Shown here piece after piece: positions 8,500 to 16,745 of a DNA stretch of 64,000 nucleotides; positions within the stretch are counted from its first letter, which is position 1, and every line of letters begins with the position of its first letter. A program made the position numbers and the translations under genes. Source of the DNA: Streptomyces zingiberis (GTDB lineage: Bacteria; Actinomycetota; Actinomycetes; Streptomycetales; Streptomycetaceae). The stretch is from positions 434,001 through 498,000 of the forward strand of contig NZ_JAATEN010000001.1 in NCBI RefSeq assembly GCF_012034935.1, read 5' to 3'. The notes beneath the pieces were generated by a model. It ran no database searches, was not told where the DNA came from, and saw only the letters and a program-made list of their open reading frames with translations.

Positions 8500-10047
8500 T
8501 CAGGGGGCGGTGCGCGGCGTGGCCGCCCCGACCTCGTGCAGGTGGATGAGGATGTCGTGGGCCCCGCCGAGGGCGATGTCCTGCTCCGGAACCGGCCAGC
8601 CGGCGCCGATGTTGCGGGTCGGGCGCGGCTCGTTCAGCCAGGAGCGGCCCGCGGCGGAGAGGGCGCGGACGTCGAGGAAGTAGTCGCGGGGACCGGCCTT
8701 CCCGGACCCGTCGGCCTGCTCGCCGGGCTTCCCGGGCCTGCCCACCTGGCCGGCCCGGCCCACCTGGTCCAGCAGGTGCTCGTTGCTGCCGGGCGCCGCG
8801 GCGCCGATCGTGACGGTCCGCTCCCCGCTCCCGGGCCCCTCCTCGGCGGAGAAGGCGCGGAACGAGCCCTGGTTGAAGGTGAAGCCCAGGCTGACGTAGC
8901 GCTTGCCCAGCGTGTCCCGGAGGAAGGCGCCCTGGGTCTTCGGGTAGCTGGTGTCGAAACTGTCGTAGGCGACGTGGGTGTTGTGCGCGGAGAGGAGGAT
9001 CCTGTCGCCGGTGGTCCGCTGCCACCAGGCCACGTTCTCGGCCATGACCCGGTCCCGGTTCTTCATCATCGCCGCGATCCCGGCGGGGTCCGTGAGGTCG
9101 AAGGCGTAGCCCCGGTACGTCTGGTCGATGGCGCGGGCCTGCTGCACGGCCCACCGGTGCGCGCCGCGGTCGGCGCCGGGGCGTACGGACTGCCGGCTCA
9201 GCAGTTCCAGGGCGCGCCCGGTGCGCTCCGCGTGTTCCTTCCGTTCGGCCAGGGGCGTGTCCGGGAACCGCGCCAGGGTGTCCCCCACCGGGCCCGTGGG
9301 CCGCAGACCGCGGTAGAGCTCGGTGAAGCGCGGCAGCAACCGCGGGTGGGCGCGCTCCACGTACGCGATGACCTCGTCGAACAGTGCGGGGCCGGCGTAG
9401 GCCATGTCGTCGCCGACGACGCGTACCGGGTCCTTCGGGTGGCTGCGGTTGTACGCCCGCATCCAGGTGAAGAGGTCGTGGTACTCCTTCTTGTTCCAGA
9501 TGGAGTACGTCTCCTGGAACTCCTCGTCCATGATCTTCCCCAGTTCGCCCTCGCCGCGTGTCACGTACGCGTCGAGCCGGAGCCCCGTCGACCAGGACGC
9601 CTCCAGCGCGAAGGCGCGGAACCCCTGCTCCGCGACGAGGTACCGGAAGACCCGGTGCTTCATCGTGAAGAAGTCCCGCGAACCGTGGGTGGCCTCGCCG
9701 AGCCCGACGACCGTGCTGCCCTGGACCATGCGGCCCAGCGGGCGGAGGTCGGCGGTGCTCCCCCGCGGCTCGGTGGTGCGCAACGGATGCGCGCCGTTCC
9801 GGAAGGAGCGCAGGGCCCGTTCGTCCCCGTCCGTGGCGGACCGGGCGGACCCGCCCTGGGCGACGGGGACCGCGGTGCCTCCGGGGGCTCCGGCGTTCCC
9901 GGTGGCCCCGGTGCCGGAGACGGCCGTCGAGACCGCCGCCCGGGCCGTGGCGAGGGTCGCCGAGTGTTCGAGGGGGAGGGCCGCGGTGAGGGCGCCGGCC
10001 GAGACGAGAAGGGCGGCGGAGAGGGCGGCGATGCGTCGTGAGGTCAT
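8500..10047 (-). CDS. Erythromycin-esterase-family secreted protein
   Basis: 515-aa protein with a signal peptide (MTSRRIAALSAALLVSAGALTAALP). The Ere/succinoglycan-synthesis-like fold starts near residue 100. The key GLGEATHGSRDFF motif carries the Glu and His needed by EreB-type enzymes, with LEASW next and SAHNTHVAY as the second His region. The start is ATG at 10047. Most members outside the clinical EreA/B set have no proven macrolide activity, so the substrate is not claimed. The export signal is notable, because EreA/B act in the cytosol. It is divergent from the SnoaL-like gene at 10312; the 264-bp gap should hold both promoters. Confidence 0.8.
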   Translation of the reverse strand: MTSRRIAALSAALLVSAGALTAALPLEHSATLATARAAVSTAVSGTGATGNAGAPGGTAVPVAQGGSARSATDGDERALRSFRNGAHPLRTTEPRGSTADLRPLGRMVQGSTVVGLGEATHGSRDFFTMKHRVFRYLVAEQGFRAFALEASWSTGLRLDAYVTRGEGELGKIMDEEFQETYSIWNKKEYHDLFTWMRAYNRSHPKDPVRVVGDDMAYAGPALFDEVIAYVERAHPRLLPRFTELYRGLRPTGPVGDTLARFPDTPLAERKEHAERTGRALELLSRQSVRPGADRGAHRWAVQQARAIDQTYRGYAFDLTDPAGIAAMMKNRDRVMAENVAWWQRTTGDRILLSAHNTHVAYDSFDTSYPKTQGAFLRDTLGKRYVSLGFTFNQGSFRAFSAEEGPGSGERTVTIGAAAPGSNEHLLDQVGRAGQVGRPGKPGEQADGSGKAGPRDYFLDVRALSAAGRSWLNEPRPTRNIGAGWPVPEQDIALGGAHDILIHLHEVGAATPRTAP

Positions 10048-10311
10048 GCCCTCAGATTCCTGCGCGCCACCGGGGCCCCACCAACCGCCGGACACCCGTT
10101 GCGGGGGTGTACCTGGCACCACCCCGGCGGGGTGGCGGGCACCCCGGACCCGTGGGACACCGGGCCGCGCGGCACCGCGGCCGGTGGCCGTGGCGGCACG
10201 GCCCAGGGGGCGTGCGGGAGGCGTGACGGGGCGCGGGAAACGGCAGTGCGCCGCCACCCCGGCGACCGTAGGGTGATCGTCCCGCAGCCACCCGGACCGG
10301 AGGAACCGCCC

Positions 10312-10767
10312 ATGTCCACACCCCCGTTCATGAGCACGCGTGAGGTGGTGGGGGAACTGCTCCGCCGCATCGGCGAGGGCGACCCCGAGCGCGTCGCCGA
10401 GTTGTACGCCGACCCCTGCGACTGGCGGCTGGACTGGCCGGAGGCCGAACACGGCCGCGCCGCGACCCCGTGGATACGGCACCGTTCCACCCGCGCGGAT
10501 GTGGCGGACCACTTCCGCGAACTCGCCGGACACCACGTCCCCGAGGCGGCGGGCACGGAGATCGAGCGAATCTTCGTGGACGGGAGCGACGCGATCGTGC
10601 TCGGTGAGATCCGCCAGACGGCCCGCCCCACCGGCCGCGCCTACCGGGCCCGTTTCGCCCTGCGGCTGACGGTCGAGGGGGGTCTCGTCACCCGGCACCA
10701 CGTCTACGAGGACAGCCTCGCCGTCGCCCAGGCGTTCGAGCCGGAGGGGCCGGCCGGGGGCTCCTGA
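10312..10767 (+). CDS. SnoaL/NTF2-like domain protein
   Basis: 151-aa protein of the SnoaL/ketosteroid-isomerase-like (NTF2) fold: VVGELLRRIGEGDPERVAELYADPCDWRLDWP at the start, STRADVADHFREL in the middle, and FVDGSDAIVLGEIRQ...FALRLTVEGGLVTRHHVYEDSLAVAQAF forming the curved sheet. The ATG at 10312 has a strong GGAGGA 6 nt upstream; earlier in-frame codons have no support. Members are small-molecule isomerases, hydrolases or binding proteins, and no substrate can be assigned. Confidence 0.75.
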   Translation: MSTPPFMSTREVVGELLRRIGEGDPERVAELYADPCDWRLDWPEAEHGRAATPWIRHRSTRADVADHFRELAGHHVPEAAGTEIERIFVDGSDAIVLGEIRQTARPTGRAYRARFALRLTVEGGLVTRHHVYEDSLAVAQAFEPEGPAGGS

Positions 10768-11068
10768 ACCGGTCCCGCCGGAGGTTGCCACCCGGCTCGC
10801 CGGCGGGTGGGTCGGCCGGCCGGGGGCGGGCGTCCGTCCTGCGGTCCGGGGCCGGCCCGCCCCGGCCGGCCCGGAGCCCCCGTCCCGGCCCCACGGTGCC
10901 GACAGCGGCCCGCCCCCGGCGGCACCCGTGGCGGGCTCCGCGCGGCTTTGCCATCTCTTTACAACGCGTTCCGGCGGCGCCTCGTCTCTCCGTTCGATCC
11001 GTCACCCGGCCCGGCCGTTCGGCGGCCGTACGGCGGACCCGAAGCAGCAGACGAAAGAGAGCGATCCG
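10768..11068. promoter_or_regulatory. Upstream region of the sortase-substrate gene, possible ECF promoter
   Basis: 301-bp gene-free stretch. CAAC at 10962-10965 and CGTC at 10983-10986 are separated by 17 bp, the layout of ECF-type promoters (AAC near -35, CGTC near -10). If real, the module at 11069-13396 could be controlled by one of the two ECF factors in the window. This rests on a short match only. Confidence 0.3.
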
Positions 11069-11473
11069 ATGCGCCGAACCATCCTCAGTGCCCTGGCCCT
11101 CGCGTGCACCGCCGTCCTGGCGGCCGGCGCGCCCGCGTCCGCCGACACACCCGCCCCCTCCCGGCCCGAGACCGCGAGGACCGCCCCCGCCGATCCGGCG
11201 ACCCGGCCGGCCCCGGCCGAGTCGGAGCCCGCGAAGGAGGACACCCGCCGGCCCGCCGAGGAGTCGGCCCCGGCCCCGCGCCCCGAACCGACCCGGGCGC
11301 CCGAGCGCGACCAGGTCGGGGTGGTCCCGGACGGCGCGCCGAACACCGGTGTGCCGGCGGCGTCCGGAACCACCGGCAGTGAGTCCGCGCTGGTCGGCGG
11401 GGGTGCGGCGGCGCTCCTCGCGGGCGGCGCGGCAGCCTTCGTCGTGCGGCGCCGACGGGCGACCGGGGCGTGA
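11069..11473 (+). CDS. Sortase substrate, cell-wall-anchored Pro-rich protein
   Basis: 134-aa surface protein. It has a signal peptide (MRRTILSALALACTAVLAAGAPASA), then a Pro/Glu/Arg-rich stalk (residues 27-95), then GAPNTGVPA, an LPxTG-like sorting motif reading APNTG, a hydrophobic helix (ALVGGGAAALLAGGAAAFVV) and an RRRR stop-transfer tail. This is the full cell-wall sorting layout. The ATG at 11069 has AAAGAGA upstream. It overlaps by 4 nt the next gene, a class F sortase, which is therefore its likely anchoring enzyme. Confidence 0.82.
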   Translation: MRRTILSALALACTAVLAAGAPASADTPAPSRPETARTAPADPATRPAPAESEPAKEDTRRPAEESAPAPRPEPTRAPERDQVGVVPDGAPNTGVPAASGTTGSESALVGGGAAALLAGGAAAFVVRRRRATGA

Positions 11474-12138
11474 CACCGCTCTCCAGGCGCGCGTTCACCC
11501 GGCGCGCGTTCGCCACCACGGCGGGGGTCGCACTGCTCGCGGGCTGCTCGGGCCAGGAAGCGCTCCGCATCTCGGGGGCGGACGGCGACGGCGGCAGCGC
11601 CGGCCCGGCCGCCGGCGGCACGGGACGCCCGAACGGCGCGGGCGCCTCCGCGAGCACCGGGAAGCCGCGGCGGAACGGGCGACCGGCCCCGGTCCGGCTG
11701 CGGATCCCCGCCATCGGCGTCGACACCCCGGTCGTGCCGCTGGGGCTCGCCCCGGACGGCACCGTGGAGGTGCCCCCGATCACGGCGGACGATCCGGCGG
11801 GCTGGTACCGGCACTCGCCGGCGCCGGGGGAGACCGGACCGTCGGTCATCCTCGGCCATGTCACGGTCGGGTCCCACGGTGACGGGGTCTTCCGTCACCT
11901 CGCGCGGCTGCGCGGGGGCGACCGCATCGTGGCGCGCCTGGAGGGGGGAGGAGAGGCGGAGTTCGCCGTCGGCGCCGTACGGACCGTCGCGAAGGACGAC
12001 TTTCCCACCGAGGAGGTCTACGGGAACGTGGACCGCCCGGAGTTGCGCCTGATCACCTGCGGTGGTCCACGCGCGGGGGGCGAGTACCGCGACAACGTGA
12101 TCGTCTTCGCGGGGCCGGTCTCCCCGGCCCGCCGCTGA
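11470..12138 (+). CDS. Class F sortase
   Basis: 222-aa sortase. The GTG at 11470 overlaps the substrate gene's stop (GTGA). The N-terminus is RRAFTRRAFATTAGVALLAGCSG, a twin-Arg-like and lipobox-like segment, so it may be a lipoprotein instead of having a simple anchor helix. The catalytic set is intact: His130 (LGHVT), Cys197 (LITC), Arg207 (EYRDN). The core RLRIPAIGVDTPVVPLG and the lack of the class A/B insertions place it in class F. The module order is substrate, sortase, ECF sigma, membrane protein. Confidence 0.88.
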   Translation: MTPLSRRAFTRRAFATTAGVALLAGCSGQEALRISGADGDGGSAGPAAGGTGRPNGAGASASTGKPRRNGRPAPVRLRIPAIGVDTPVVPLGLAPDGTVEVPPITADDPAGWYRHSPAPGETGPSVILGHVTVGSHGDGVFRHLARLRGGDRIVARLEGGGEAEFAVGAVRTVAKDDFPTEEVYGNVDRPELRLITCGGPRAGGEYRDNVIVFAGPVSPARR

Positions 12139-12330
12139 GCCACGACCCCGCTGAGCCACCGTCCCGCAGAGCCACCACCCCGCAGAACTCCGCACCGTCC
12201 CGCCGGGGCACGCGCCACCCGCGTGCCCCGGCGGGCACGACGCCGGGCCCCGGAACGCGACCCGGCGTCCCGGCGTCCTCCCCCGCGGGCGCCCACCGGC
12301 CGCCACCGGCCCCACCCACCCTGGAGTGCG

Positions 12331-12822
12331 TTGAAACGGTCCCGTGAGAGGGCGGCCTCCGAGCTGTTCGCCGCCCTCTACCCGCGTCTGGCCGGCTGGT
12401 GCCGCCGTCTCGTGGACGACGACGAGACGGCGCACGAGGTGGCCTCCGAGGCGTTCACCCGGCTCTGGGCCCGCTGGACATCCGTCGACGAGCCCCGTGG
12501 CTTCCTCTATGTGACCGCGGCCAACCTCGTCCGCGACCACTGGCGCAAAATGGAGCGCGAACGCCGAGCCATGCACCGTGTCACCTCGGAGGCCGCCGTC
12601 CGTCCCCACGCCGAGCAGGCCGACCCGTCGGTGCGGCTGCTCGTGCAGTCGCTCCCGGAACGGCTCCGGGTCCCGATCCTGCTCCACTACTACGCCGACA
12701 TGCCGATCCGGGAGGTGTCCGAACTGACCGGACGGAAGGAAGGGACCGTCAAGGCCGATCTCCACGCGGCCCGCGAACTGCTCCGCGTCCATCTGAGGAG
12801 AAGCCTTGACCACTCGGTTTGA
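12331..12822 (+). CDS. ECF sigma factor of the sortase module
   Basis: About 163-aa ECF sigma factor. The start chosen is TTG at 12331, preceded by GGAG; the frame is open further upstream but that part is low-complexity and unlike the family. Region 2 (ETAHEVASEAFTRLWARW) and region 4 (LPERLRVPILLHYYADMPIREVSELTGRKEGTVKADLHAARELLR) are intact. It overlaps the next gene by 17 nt, so they are co-translated. It starts 192 bp after the sortase stop. Confidence 0.85.
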   Translation: MKRSRERAASELFAALYPRLAGWCRRLVDDDETAHEVASEAFTRLWARWTSVDEPRGFLYVTAANLVRDHWRKMERERRAMHRVTSEAAVRPHAEQADPSVRLLVQSLPERLRVPILLHYYADMPIREVSELTGRKEGTVKADLHAARELLRVHLRRSLDHSV

Positions 12823-13396
12823 CGACGAACGGGAGTTCGGCGCCGACGACCCCCTGGCGGTGCTCCTGCGGCCCCCCGCCGACCCGCTCACCCCGCCCCC
12901 GGGCCACTTCGAGACCGTCCGCCGCTCCGCCTCCCGCCGCCGGCTGCTGCGCACCGCCGCCGTGACCGCGGTGACCTGTGCCGTCGGCCTGCTCGCCGTG
13001 GTGCCCGTGCGGCTGATGACGCCGGAGGCGCCCACCGTTCCCGCACCGCCGATGGCGCCGCCGCCCGCGAGTTCGCGGCCGGCACCCCCCTCCCCGGAGG
13101 AGTCCGGCCCGGAGAGGCCCGAGCCGGAGAGGCCCGAGCCGGAGAAGTCCGGGAGCCCGGACACGCAGCCGAGCGCGCCCCGCTCCGGCGACCGGACCGA
13201 CGAACGCCCTGGGCCTTCCACGCCGGATGACCGCCTCCCGCCGCGCGGCCCGTTGCCGTCGGCCACCTCCCCCTCGGAGCCGGACGCGAGGGCGTCCGAC
13301 CCGAGGACGGACCTGGAGGCGGACCCGCGGAGGGATCCGCGCGCGTCCGATGCGCCGGGGACCACGGCCTCACCGGCCGCGTTCCACGAGGAGTAG
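12806..13396 (+). CDS. Single-pass membrane protein, probable anti-sigma factor
   Basis: 196-aa protein starting at TTG 12806 after GAGGAGAAG. The cytosolic N-terminal 50 residues hold FDDEREFGADDPLAVLLRPPADPLTPPPGHFETVRRSASRR. One membrane helix (LLRTAAVTAVTCAVGLLAVVPVRLM, about 51-75) is followed by a long disordered Pro/Ser/Glu-rich outer tail. The position directly after and overlapping an ECF gene, and this topology, fit a membrane anti-sigma factor, but no ZAS zinc motif is seen, so the role is inferred. Confidence 0.6.
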   Translation: MTTRFDDEREFGADDPLAVLLRPPADPLTPPPGHFETVRRSASRRRLLRTAAVTAVTCAVGLLAVVPVRLMTPEAPTVPAPPMAPPPASSRPAPPSPEESGPERPEPERPEPEKSGSPDTQPSAPRSGDRTDERPGPSTPDDRLPPRGPLPSATSPSEPDARASDPRTDLEADPRRDPRASDAPGTTASPAAFHEE

Positions 13397-13732
13397 GCGC
13401 GCGGCCCGGGCCCCGGGGATTCCCCGGATTCTCCGGCCCGCGCCCCGGATTCCCCCGGCTCCGCCCACCCGGGAAAAGGCAGGAAACCGGCCTGGGGCGG
13501 AATTCCCGCCCGCCTACCAGGAAAGAACCGGTACCGCATCTTCTGCGGGACCTTCCGGGGCCGCCTAGCATCGACGGAGAGGGCGGAATTCCTGCCGCCG
13601 GGGCCGGGCAGCGGCCGTCGCCGCCCGAATTCGCCGGGGCGCGCGTCGGCGGACGGCGGTGTCACCCGTGGTACGCCGGCCGTTCCCGCCCGCCCGGTCC
13701 TCCCGTCTCTGCCAAGTGCTGAGGAGCGATTC
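13397..13732. other. Intergenic region upstream of the chloroperoxidase gene
   Basis: 336 bp with no supported gene. It contains a small CCGCA-TCTTC-TGCGG stem near 13535 and TAGCAT near 13566, which could be a -10 element. The hydrolase promoter must lie here. Confidence 0.35.
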
Positions 13733-14560
13733 ATGGGTTTCGTGACGACTCGCGACGGAGCGGAAATCTTCTTCAAGGACTGGGGGGACGGCCCGCCGGT
13801 GGTCTTCAGCCACGGCTGGCCGCTCAACGCGGATGTGTGGGACGACCAGCTCAACGTGGTGGCCGGACACGGTTACCGCGGCATCGCCCACGACCGCCGG
13901 GGTCACGGCCGGTCCACCCAGACCTGGCGCGGGAACGACTACGACACCTGGGCCGACGACCTGGCGCAGCTCATCGACACCCTCGGCCTCGACGACGTGA
14001 CCCTCGTCGCCCACTCCATGGGTGGCGGCGAAATCGCCCGCTACATCGGCCGCCACGGCACCGCCCGCATTCGCAAGGCCGTCCTGCTGTCCGCCGTGCC
14101 ACCGCTGATGATCAAGACGGACGGCAATCCGGAAGGCACCCCGATGGAGGTCTTCGACTCCATCCGCGAGGGCCTGCTGAAGGAACGCTCACAATTCTGG
14201 CTGGATCTCGCGGACTCCTTCTTCGGCGGCAACCGGCCCGGGAACAAGGTCACACAGGGAAACAAGGACGCCTTCTGGCTGATGGCGATGGAGCAGAGCC
14301 TCAAGGCCGGTTTCGACTGCGTGAAGCAGTTCTCGGAGACGGACTTCACCGAGGATCTCCGCCGCTTCGACATCCCCACGCTGATCGTCCACGGTGACGA
14401 CGACCAGATCGTGCCCATCGACGCCGCGGCGAAGAAGTCCGCGCAGATCATTCCGGACGCCACCCTGAAGATCTACCCGGGTGCCGCGCACGGACTGGCG
14501 AGCGTCCCCGGCACCAAGGAGCAGTTCAACCAGGACCTGCTCGACTTCCTCAAGAGCTGA
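13733..14560 (+). CDS. Alpha/beta hydrolase, non-haem chloroperoxidase type
   Basis: 275-aa serine hydrolase of the cofactor-free haloperoxidase/arylesterase family, like bacterial bromo- and chloroperoxidases known from Streptomyces. Oxyanion HG is in VFSHGWPLN; the nucleophile Ser95 is in AHSMGGGE; the acid lies in [10 protein letters not shown]; the base is His253 in GAAHGL. The length is exactly typical. The ATG at 13733 has GAGGAG upstream. The in vivo role is usually ester or lactone hydrolysis; halogenation is a side reaction through a peracid. Monocistronic by spacing. Confidence 0.9.
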   Translation: MGFVTTRDGAEIFFKDWGDGPPVVFSHGWPLNADVWDDQLNVVAGHGYRGIAHDRRGHGRSTQTWRGNDYDTWADDLAQLIDTLGLDDVTLVAHSMGGGEIARYIGRHGTARIRKAVLLSAVPPLMIKTDGNPEGTPMEVFDSIREGLLKERSQFWLDLADSFFGGNRPGNKVTQGNKDAFWLMAMEQSLKAGFDCVKQFSETDFTEDLRRFDIPTLIVHGDDDQIVPIDAAAKKSAQIIPDATLKIYPGAAHGLASVPGTKEQFNQDLLDFLKS

Positions 14561-14806
14561 CACCCAGGTCCGTCCACGCGACCGCGCACCGCCCTGCCCG
14601 CGACCCCGTCGCCGGGCACGGCCCGCCGCCGTGAACGCCTCCGTGAGCCGGCGCGGCGCCGGTGGACCGGTCGGGTGGGGACCGGGTTCGTGGCGGAGCG
14701 GGACGGCGGCCGGCAGGCGGGCTCCAGGACCGGCGCGGCCGGGACGGGTCCGGGGCCCGAGGTCGGGCTGAGGTCAGGCCGAGGTCGGGCCGGGAGCTTG
14801 CTCAAC
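14561..14806. other. Gene-free interval with 11-bp direct repeats
   Basis: No gene is supported. Three 11-bp direct repeats of GAGGTCGGGCY type (14759-14769, 14770-14780, 14781-14791) are present. Their period matches the integrase arm-type repeats further right, but their sequence does not. Confidence 0.5.
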
Positions 14807-14932
14807 TCACCAGATGCGGCGGTCGGCGCGCATCCCGACCTCGACCGGCAACGGGAGGTGGCCGCCGGGTTGCACGTTCGTGGAGTCGATCGGCGAGCCC
14901 GGCCCGTCGCGTTCCGCGAGTGAGGCCCGCAT
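14807..14932 (-). CDS. Possible 41-aa protein or gene remnant
   Basis: A short frame read from ATG 14932 to a stop at 14807-14809, giving MRASLAERDGPGSPIDSTNV... ending in MRADRRIW. Its composition looks more protein-like than most shadows, but there is no clear ribosome site and I do not recognise the family. It lies 38 bp after the broken toxin frame and may be the 3' end of a lost gene. Confidence 0.25.
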   Translation of the reverse strand: MRASLAERDGPGSPIDSTNVQPGGHLPLPVEVGMRADRRIW

Positions 14933-14969
14933 CACGGTCAGGCCCGAAGGAGGCGCGGGATGTGGCCGA

Positions 14970-15233
14970 TCAGCCGAGCCATGTGACGCGGGTGATCACA
15001 ACAAGTTCGAGCCGCTCCAGGGCCATGAACATGAAGAAGCCCCGTCCGCCGAAGATGTCCTGTGTCCGCAGGCCTCCGCCGTGCGGGTTTCAGCGCCCGA
15101 TGCCGACCGCGTCGCGGCCCAGGACCGTCAGTTGCTCGGCCAAGCGCTCCACCTCAGCCATGACTTCGTGTGGCAGGCCGCCTACGACGTGCTCGGCATC
15201 GAGGTCGTGGTCCCAGGTCCAGTTGTCGCTCAC
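14970..15233 (-). pseudogene. Toxin-like partner of DUF6247, interrupted by an in-frame stop
   Basis: Starting at GTG 15233 (overlapping the DUF6247 stop as GTGA) the frame reads VSDNWTWDHDLDAEHVVGG, continues to GRDAVGIGR, then meets TGA at 15090-15092. The same frame goes on with NPHGGGLRTQDIF to ITRVTWLG and a normal stop at 14970-14972. Both halves match the usual short, one-domain protein found after DUF6247 antitoxin-like genes, where this position reads through. So there is one nonsense change and no frameshift. The toxin is probably dead while its partner is intact. Sequencing error or UGA readthrough are the alternatives. Confidence 0.65.
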
Positions 15234-15583
15234 GCGGAGATCTCGCGCTGCGCCACGTCTGTGATCTGTCGCATCTCGGCGAGTGCGGAATGCAGGGCCT
15301 CGCGGTCCGTTGCTTCTTCCGCTACGGCTTCCAGTTCACGCAGTCGGGCCGCTCGCGCGGGGTGGCGCTCGTTGGCGACGAATTCTCCCCACCACAGCAG
15401 GAAGGTACGCAGTGGAGCGATGGTGCTCTGGGTGACGGCTTGTTCAACCGCGCGGTCGAGGTGCTCGACGAAGGAAGGCAACTGGGTGGGGGCGACCTGG
15501 GTGACCGCTGCGCGGAGCGCTGCCGCTGTGAGAGCAGGCATGGGGATCAGGGGCCCGCCGGGGGCAGAGGGCTGCCCGGTCAT
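15230..15583 (-). CDS. DUF6247-family protein, probable antitoxin
   Basis: 117-aa mostly helical protein: PLIPMPALTAAALRAAVTQVAPTQLPSFVEHLDRAVEQA, then TIAPLRTFLLWWGEFVANERHPARAARLRELEAVAEEATD. This matches the DUF6247 layout as I recall it from Streptomyces. The ATG at 15583 has AGGAGA 7 nt upstream. It overlaps by 4 nt a small downstream gene that in relatives looks like a type II toxin, hence the antitoxin guess. Here that partner is interrupted. Confidence 0.6.
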   Translation of the reverse strand: MTGQPSAPGGPLIPMPALTAAALRAAVTQVAPTQLPSFVEHLDRAVEQAVTQSTIAPLRTFLLWWGEFVANERHPARAARLRELEAVAEEATDREALHSALAEMRQITDVAQREISA

Positions 15584-15703
15584 CGGATCGTCTCCTGGGC
15601 GCCGGTCTGCGTGATCATCGTGAGCCTGACCGTGGTTGCGGACGCCGGGCTGAGCCTACGACCGCGCCTCGGTGAACTCGTGACTCCTGGGGGTCGACAC
15701 GCG

Positions 15704-15735
15704 CTCCCGCATGTGTCCCAGGACACGTGCGGGAG
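15704..15735. promoter_or_regulatory. 32-bp palindrome upstream of the DUF998 gene
   Basis: Arms 15704-15718 (CTCCCGCATGTGTCC) and 15721-15735, 2 bp apart, complementary except for one G-T position. The tiny spacer argues for a protein-binding operator, not a terminator. It sits 65 bp before the DUF998 start and 120 bp before the divergent DUF6247 start, so it could control either. Confidence 0.5.
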
Positions 15736-15799
15736 TGCGATCACTTTGCTCCTTGGCGTCGGTCATATGGGTGACACGTCGCAACGAGGAAGGCGCGCC

Positions 15800-16540
15800 A
15801 TGACCGACACGTTCACCCCACCTGTCCCCATCCACCCCGTAGCCACCACTCAGCGATCCGCGGCGCGGTGGCTCACGGCCGGTGGTGTGGTGGCAGGCCC
15901 GCTGTTCCTCGCGGCCGGACTCGCCCAAGGCCTCACGCGCGACGGATTTCGCTTCACCCGGAACGCGATCAGCCAACTCGCTCTGGGCGGGGCCGGCTGG
16001 GTGCAGACGCTGAGCTTCGTGTTCACCGGAGCGCTGCTGGTCGCCGGCGCGGCCGGGTTGCGGCGAACTCTGCGCAGTGGTCCTGCCGGGATGTGGGCGC
16101 CGGCTCTGGTCGGCGTGTTCGGCCTCTCCTTCTGGGCCGCAGCTGCCTTCCCGGCCGACGCCGGTGCGGGCTTCCCCGCAGGTTCCCCGGACGCGACGGT
16201 GATGAGCGGGCACGGTGCGGTCCATATGGCCGCAGGAATGATCGGCTACCTGGCTCTGTGTGCGGCGTTCGTCGTTCTGGCTCGCCCGCTTGCCGCCCGG
16301 GGTCTTCAGGGCTGGGCCGTGGCGTCGCGGGTCGTACCTGTGGCTGTCCTCGCCGGGTTCATGGGCTCGGCCGCGTCGGTTCTTGCGTTCACCACCGGTG
16401 CCGGCCTCGGTCTGCTGTGGCTGAGCGCGGTGACGGCCCGTCTCGCCGACCAGGCCGGCCACTGGTCCGCCACCGTTCTCCCAGGCACCACCCACACCAC
16501 CAAGATCATGACGATACGAAACGGGAGCATCCATGACTGA
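15800..16540 (+). CDS. DUF998 membrane protein
   Basis: 246-aa integral membrane protein with about six hydrophobic helices. The first is GGVVAGPLFLAAGLAQGLT, followed by the DUF998 signature RFTRNAISQLALGGAGWVQTLSF. Further helices lie near residues 62-80, 95-115, 140-165, 185-205 and at the end. Start ATG at 15800 with GAGGAAGG upstream. DUF998 proteins have no known activity. It overlaps the DUF4287 gene by 8 nt and is probably co-transcribed with it. Confidence 0.8.
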   Translation: MTDTFTPPVPIHPVATTQRSAARWLTAGGVVAGPLFLAAGLAQGLTRDGFRFTRNAISQLALGGAGWVQTLSFVFTGALLVAGAAGLRRTLRSGPAGMWAPALVGVFGLSFWAAAAFPADAGAGFPAGSPDATVMSGHGAVHMAAGMIGYLALCAAFVVLARPLAARGLQGWAVASRVVPVAVLAGFMGSAASVLAFTTGAGLGLLWLSAVTARLADQAGHWSATVLPGTTHTTKIMTIRNGSIHD

Positions 16541-16745
16541 CGCCGTGAAGGGGCCTGCCAGCTACTTCCCGTCCATCGAGAAGAAGTACGGCCGACCGAT
16601 CGCCGAGTGGAAGGACCTCATCCGCTCGTCTCCGCTGGCCAAGCACATGGAGTTGGTCAACTGGCTCAAGTCCGAGTATGAACTCGGCCACGGCCATGCA
16701 AATGCCCTCGTCGCCCACACTCTCACCGAGGACAGCGCCAAGTGA
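16533..16745 (+). CDS. DUF4287 protein
   Basis: 70-aa protein matching the DUF4287 pattern in full: SYFPSIEKKYGRPIAEWKDLI, KHMELVNWLKSEYELGHGHANALVAHT. The ATG at 16533 has GGGAG 6 nt upstream, inside the end of the DUF998 gene. It is a small, probably DNA- or nucleotide-associated cytosolic protein of unknown function, often next to SRPBCC or membrane proteins in actinobacteria. Confidence 0.85.
   Translation: MTDAVKGPASYFPSIEKKYGRPIAEWKDLIRSSPLAKHMELVNWLKSEYELGHGHANALVAHTLTEDSAK

Noticed and set aside
11002..13854. 950-codon minus-strand open frame over the second sortase module
   Set aside because: High-GC shadow; the plus strand encodes sortase, sigma factor and substrate with intact motifs and overlapping starts.
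14759..14791. 11-bp direct repeats as a further integrase arm array
   Set aside because: The period matches, but the sequence differs from both arm families and no tRNA copy lies nearby. GC-rich slippage is enough to explain it.
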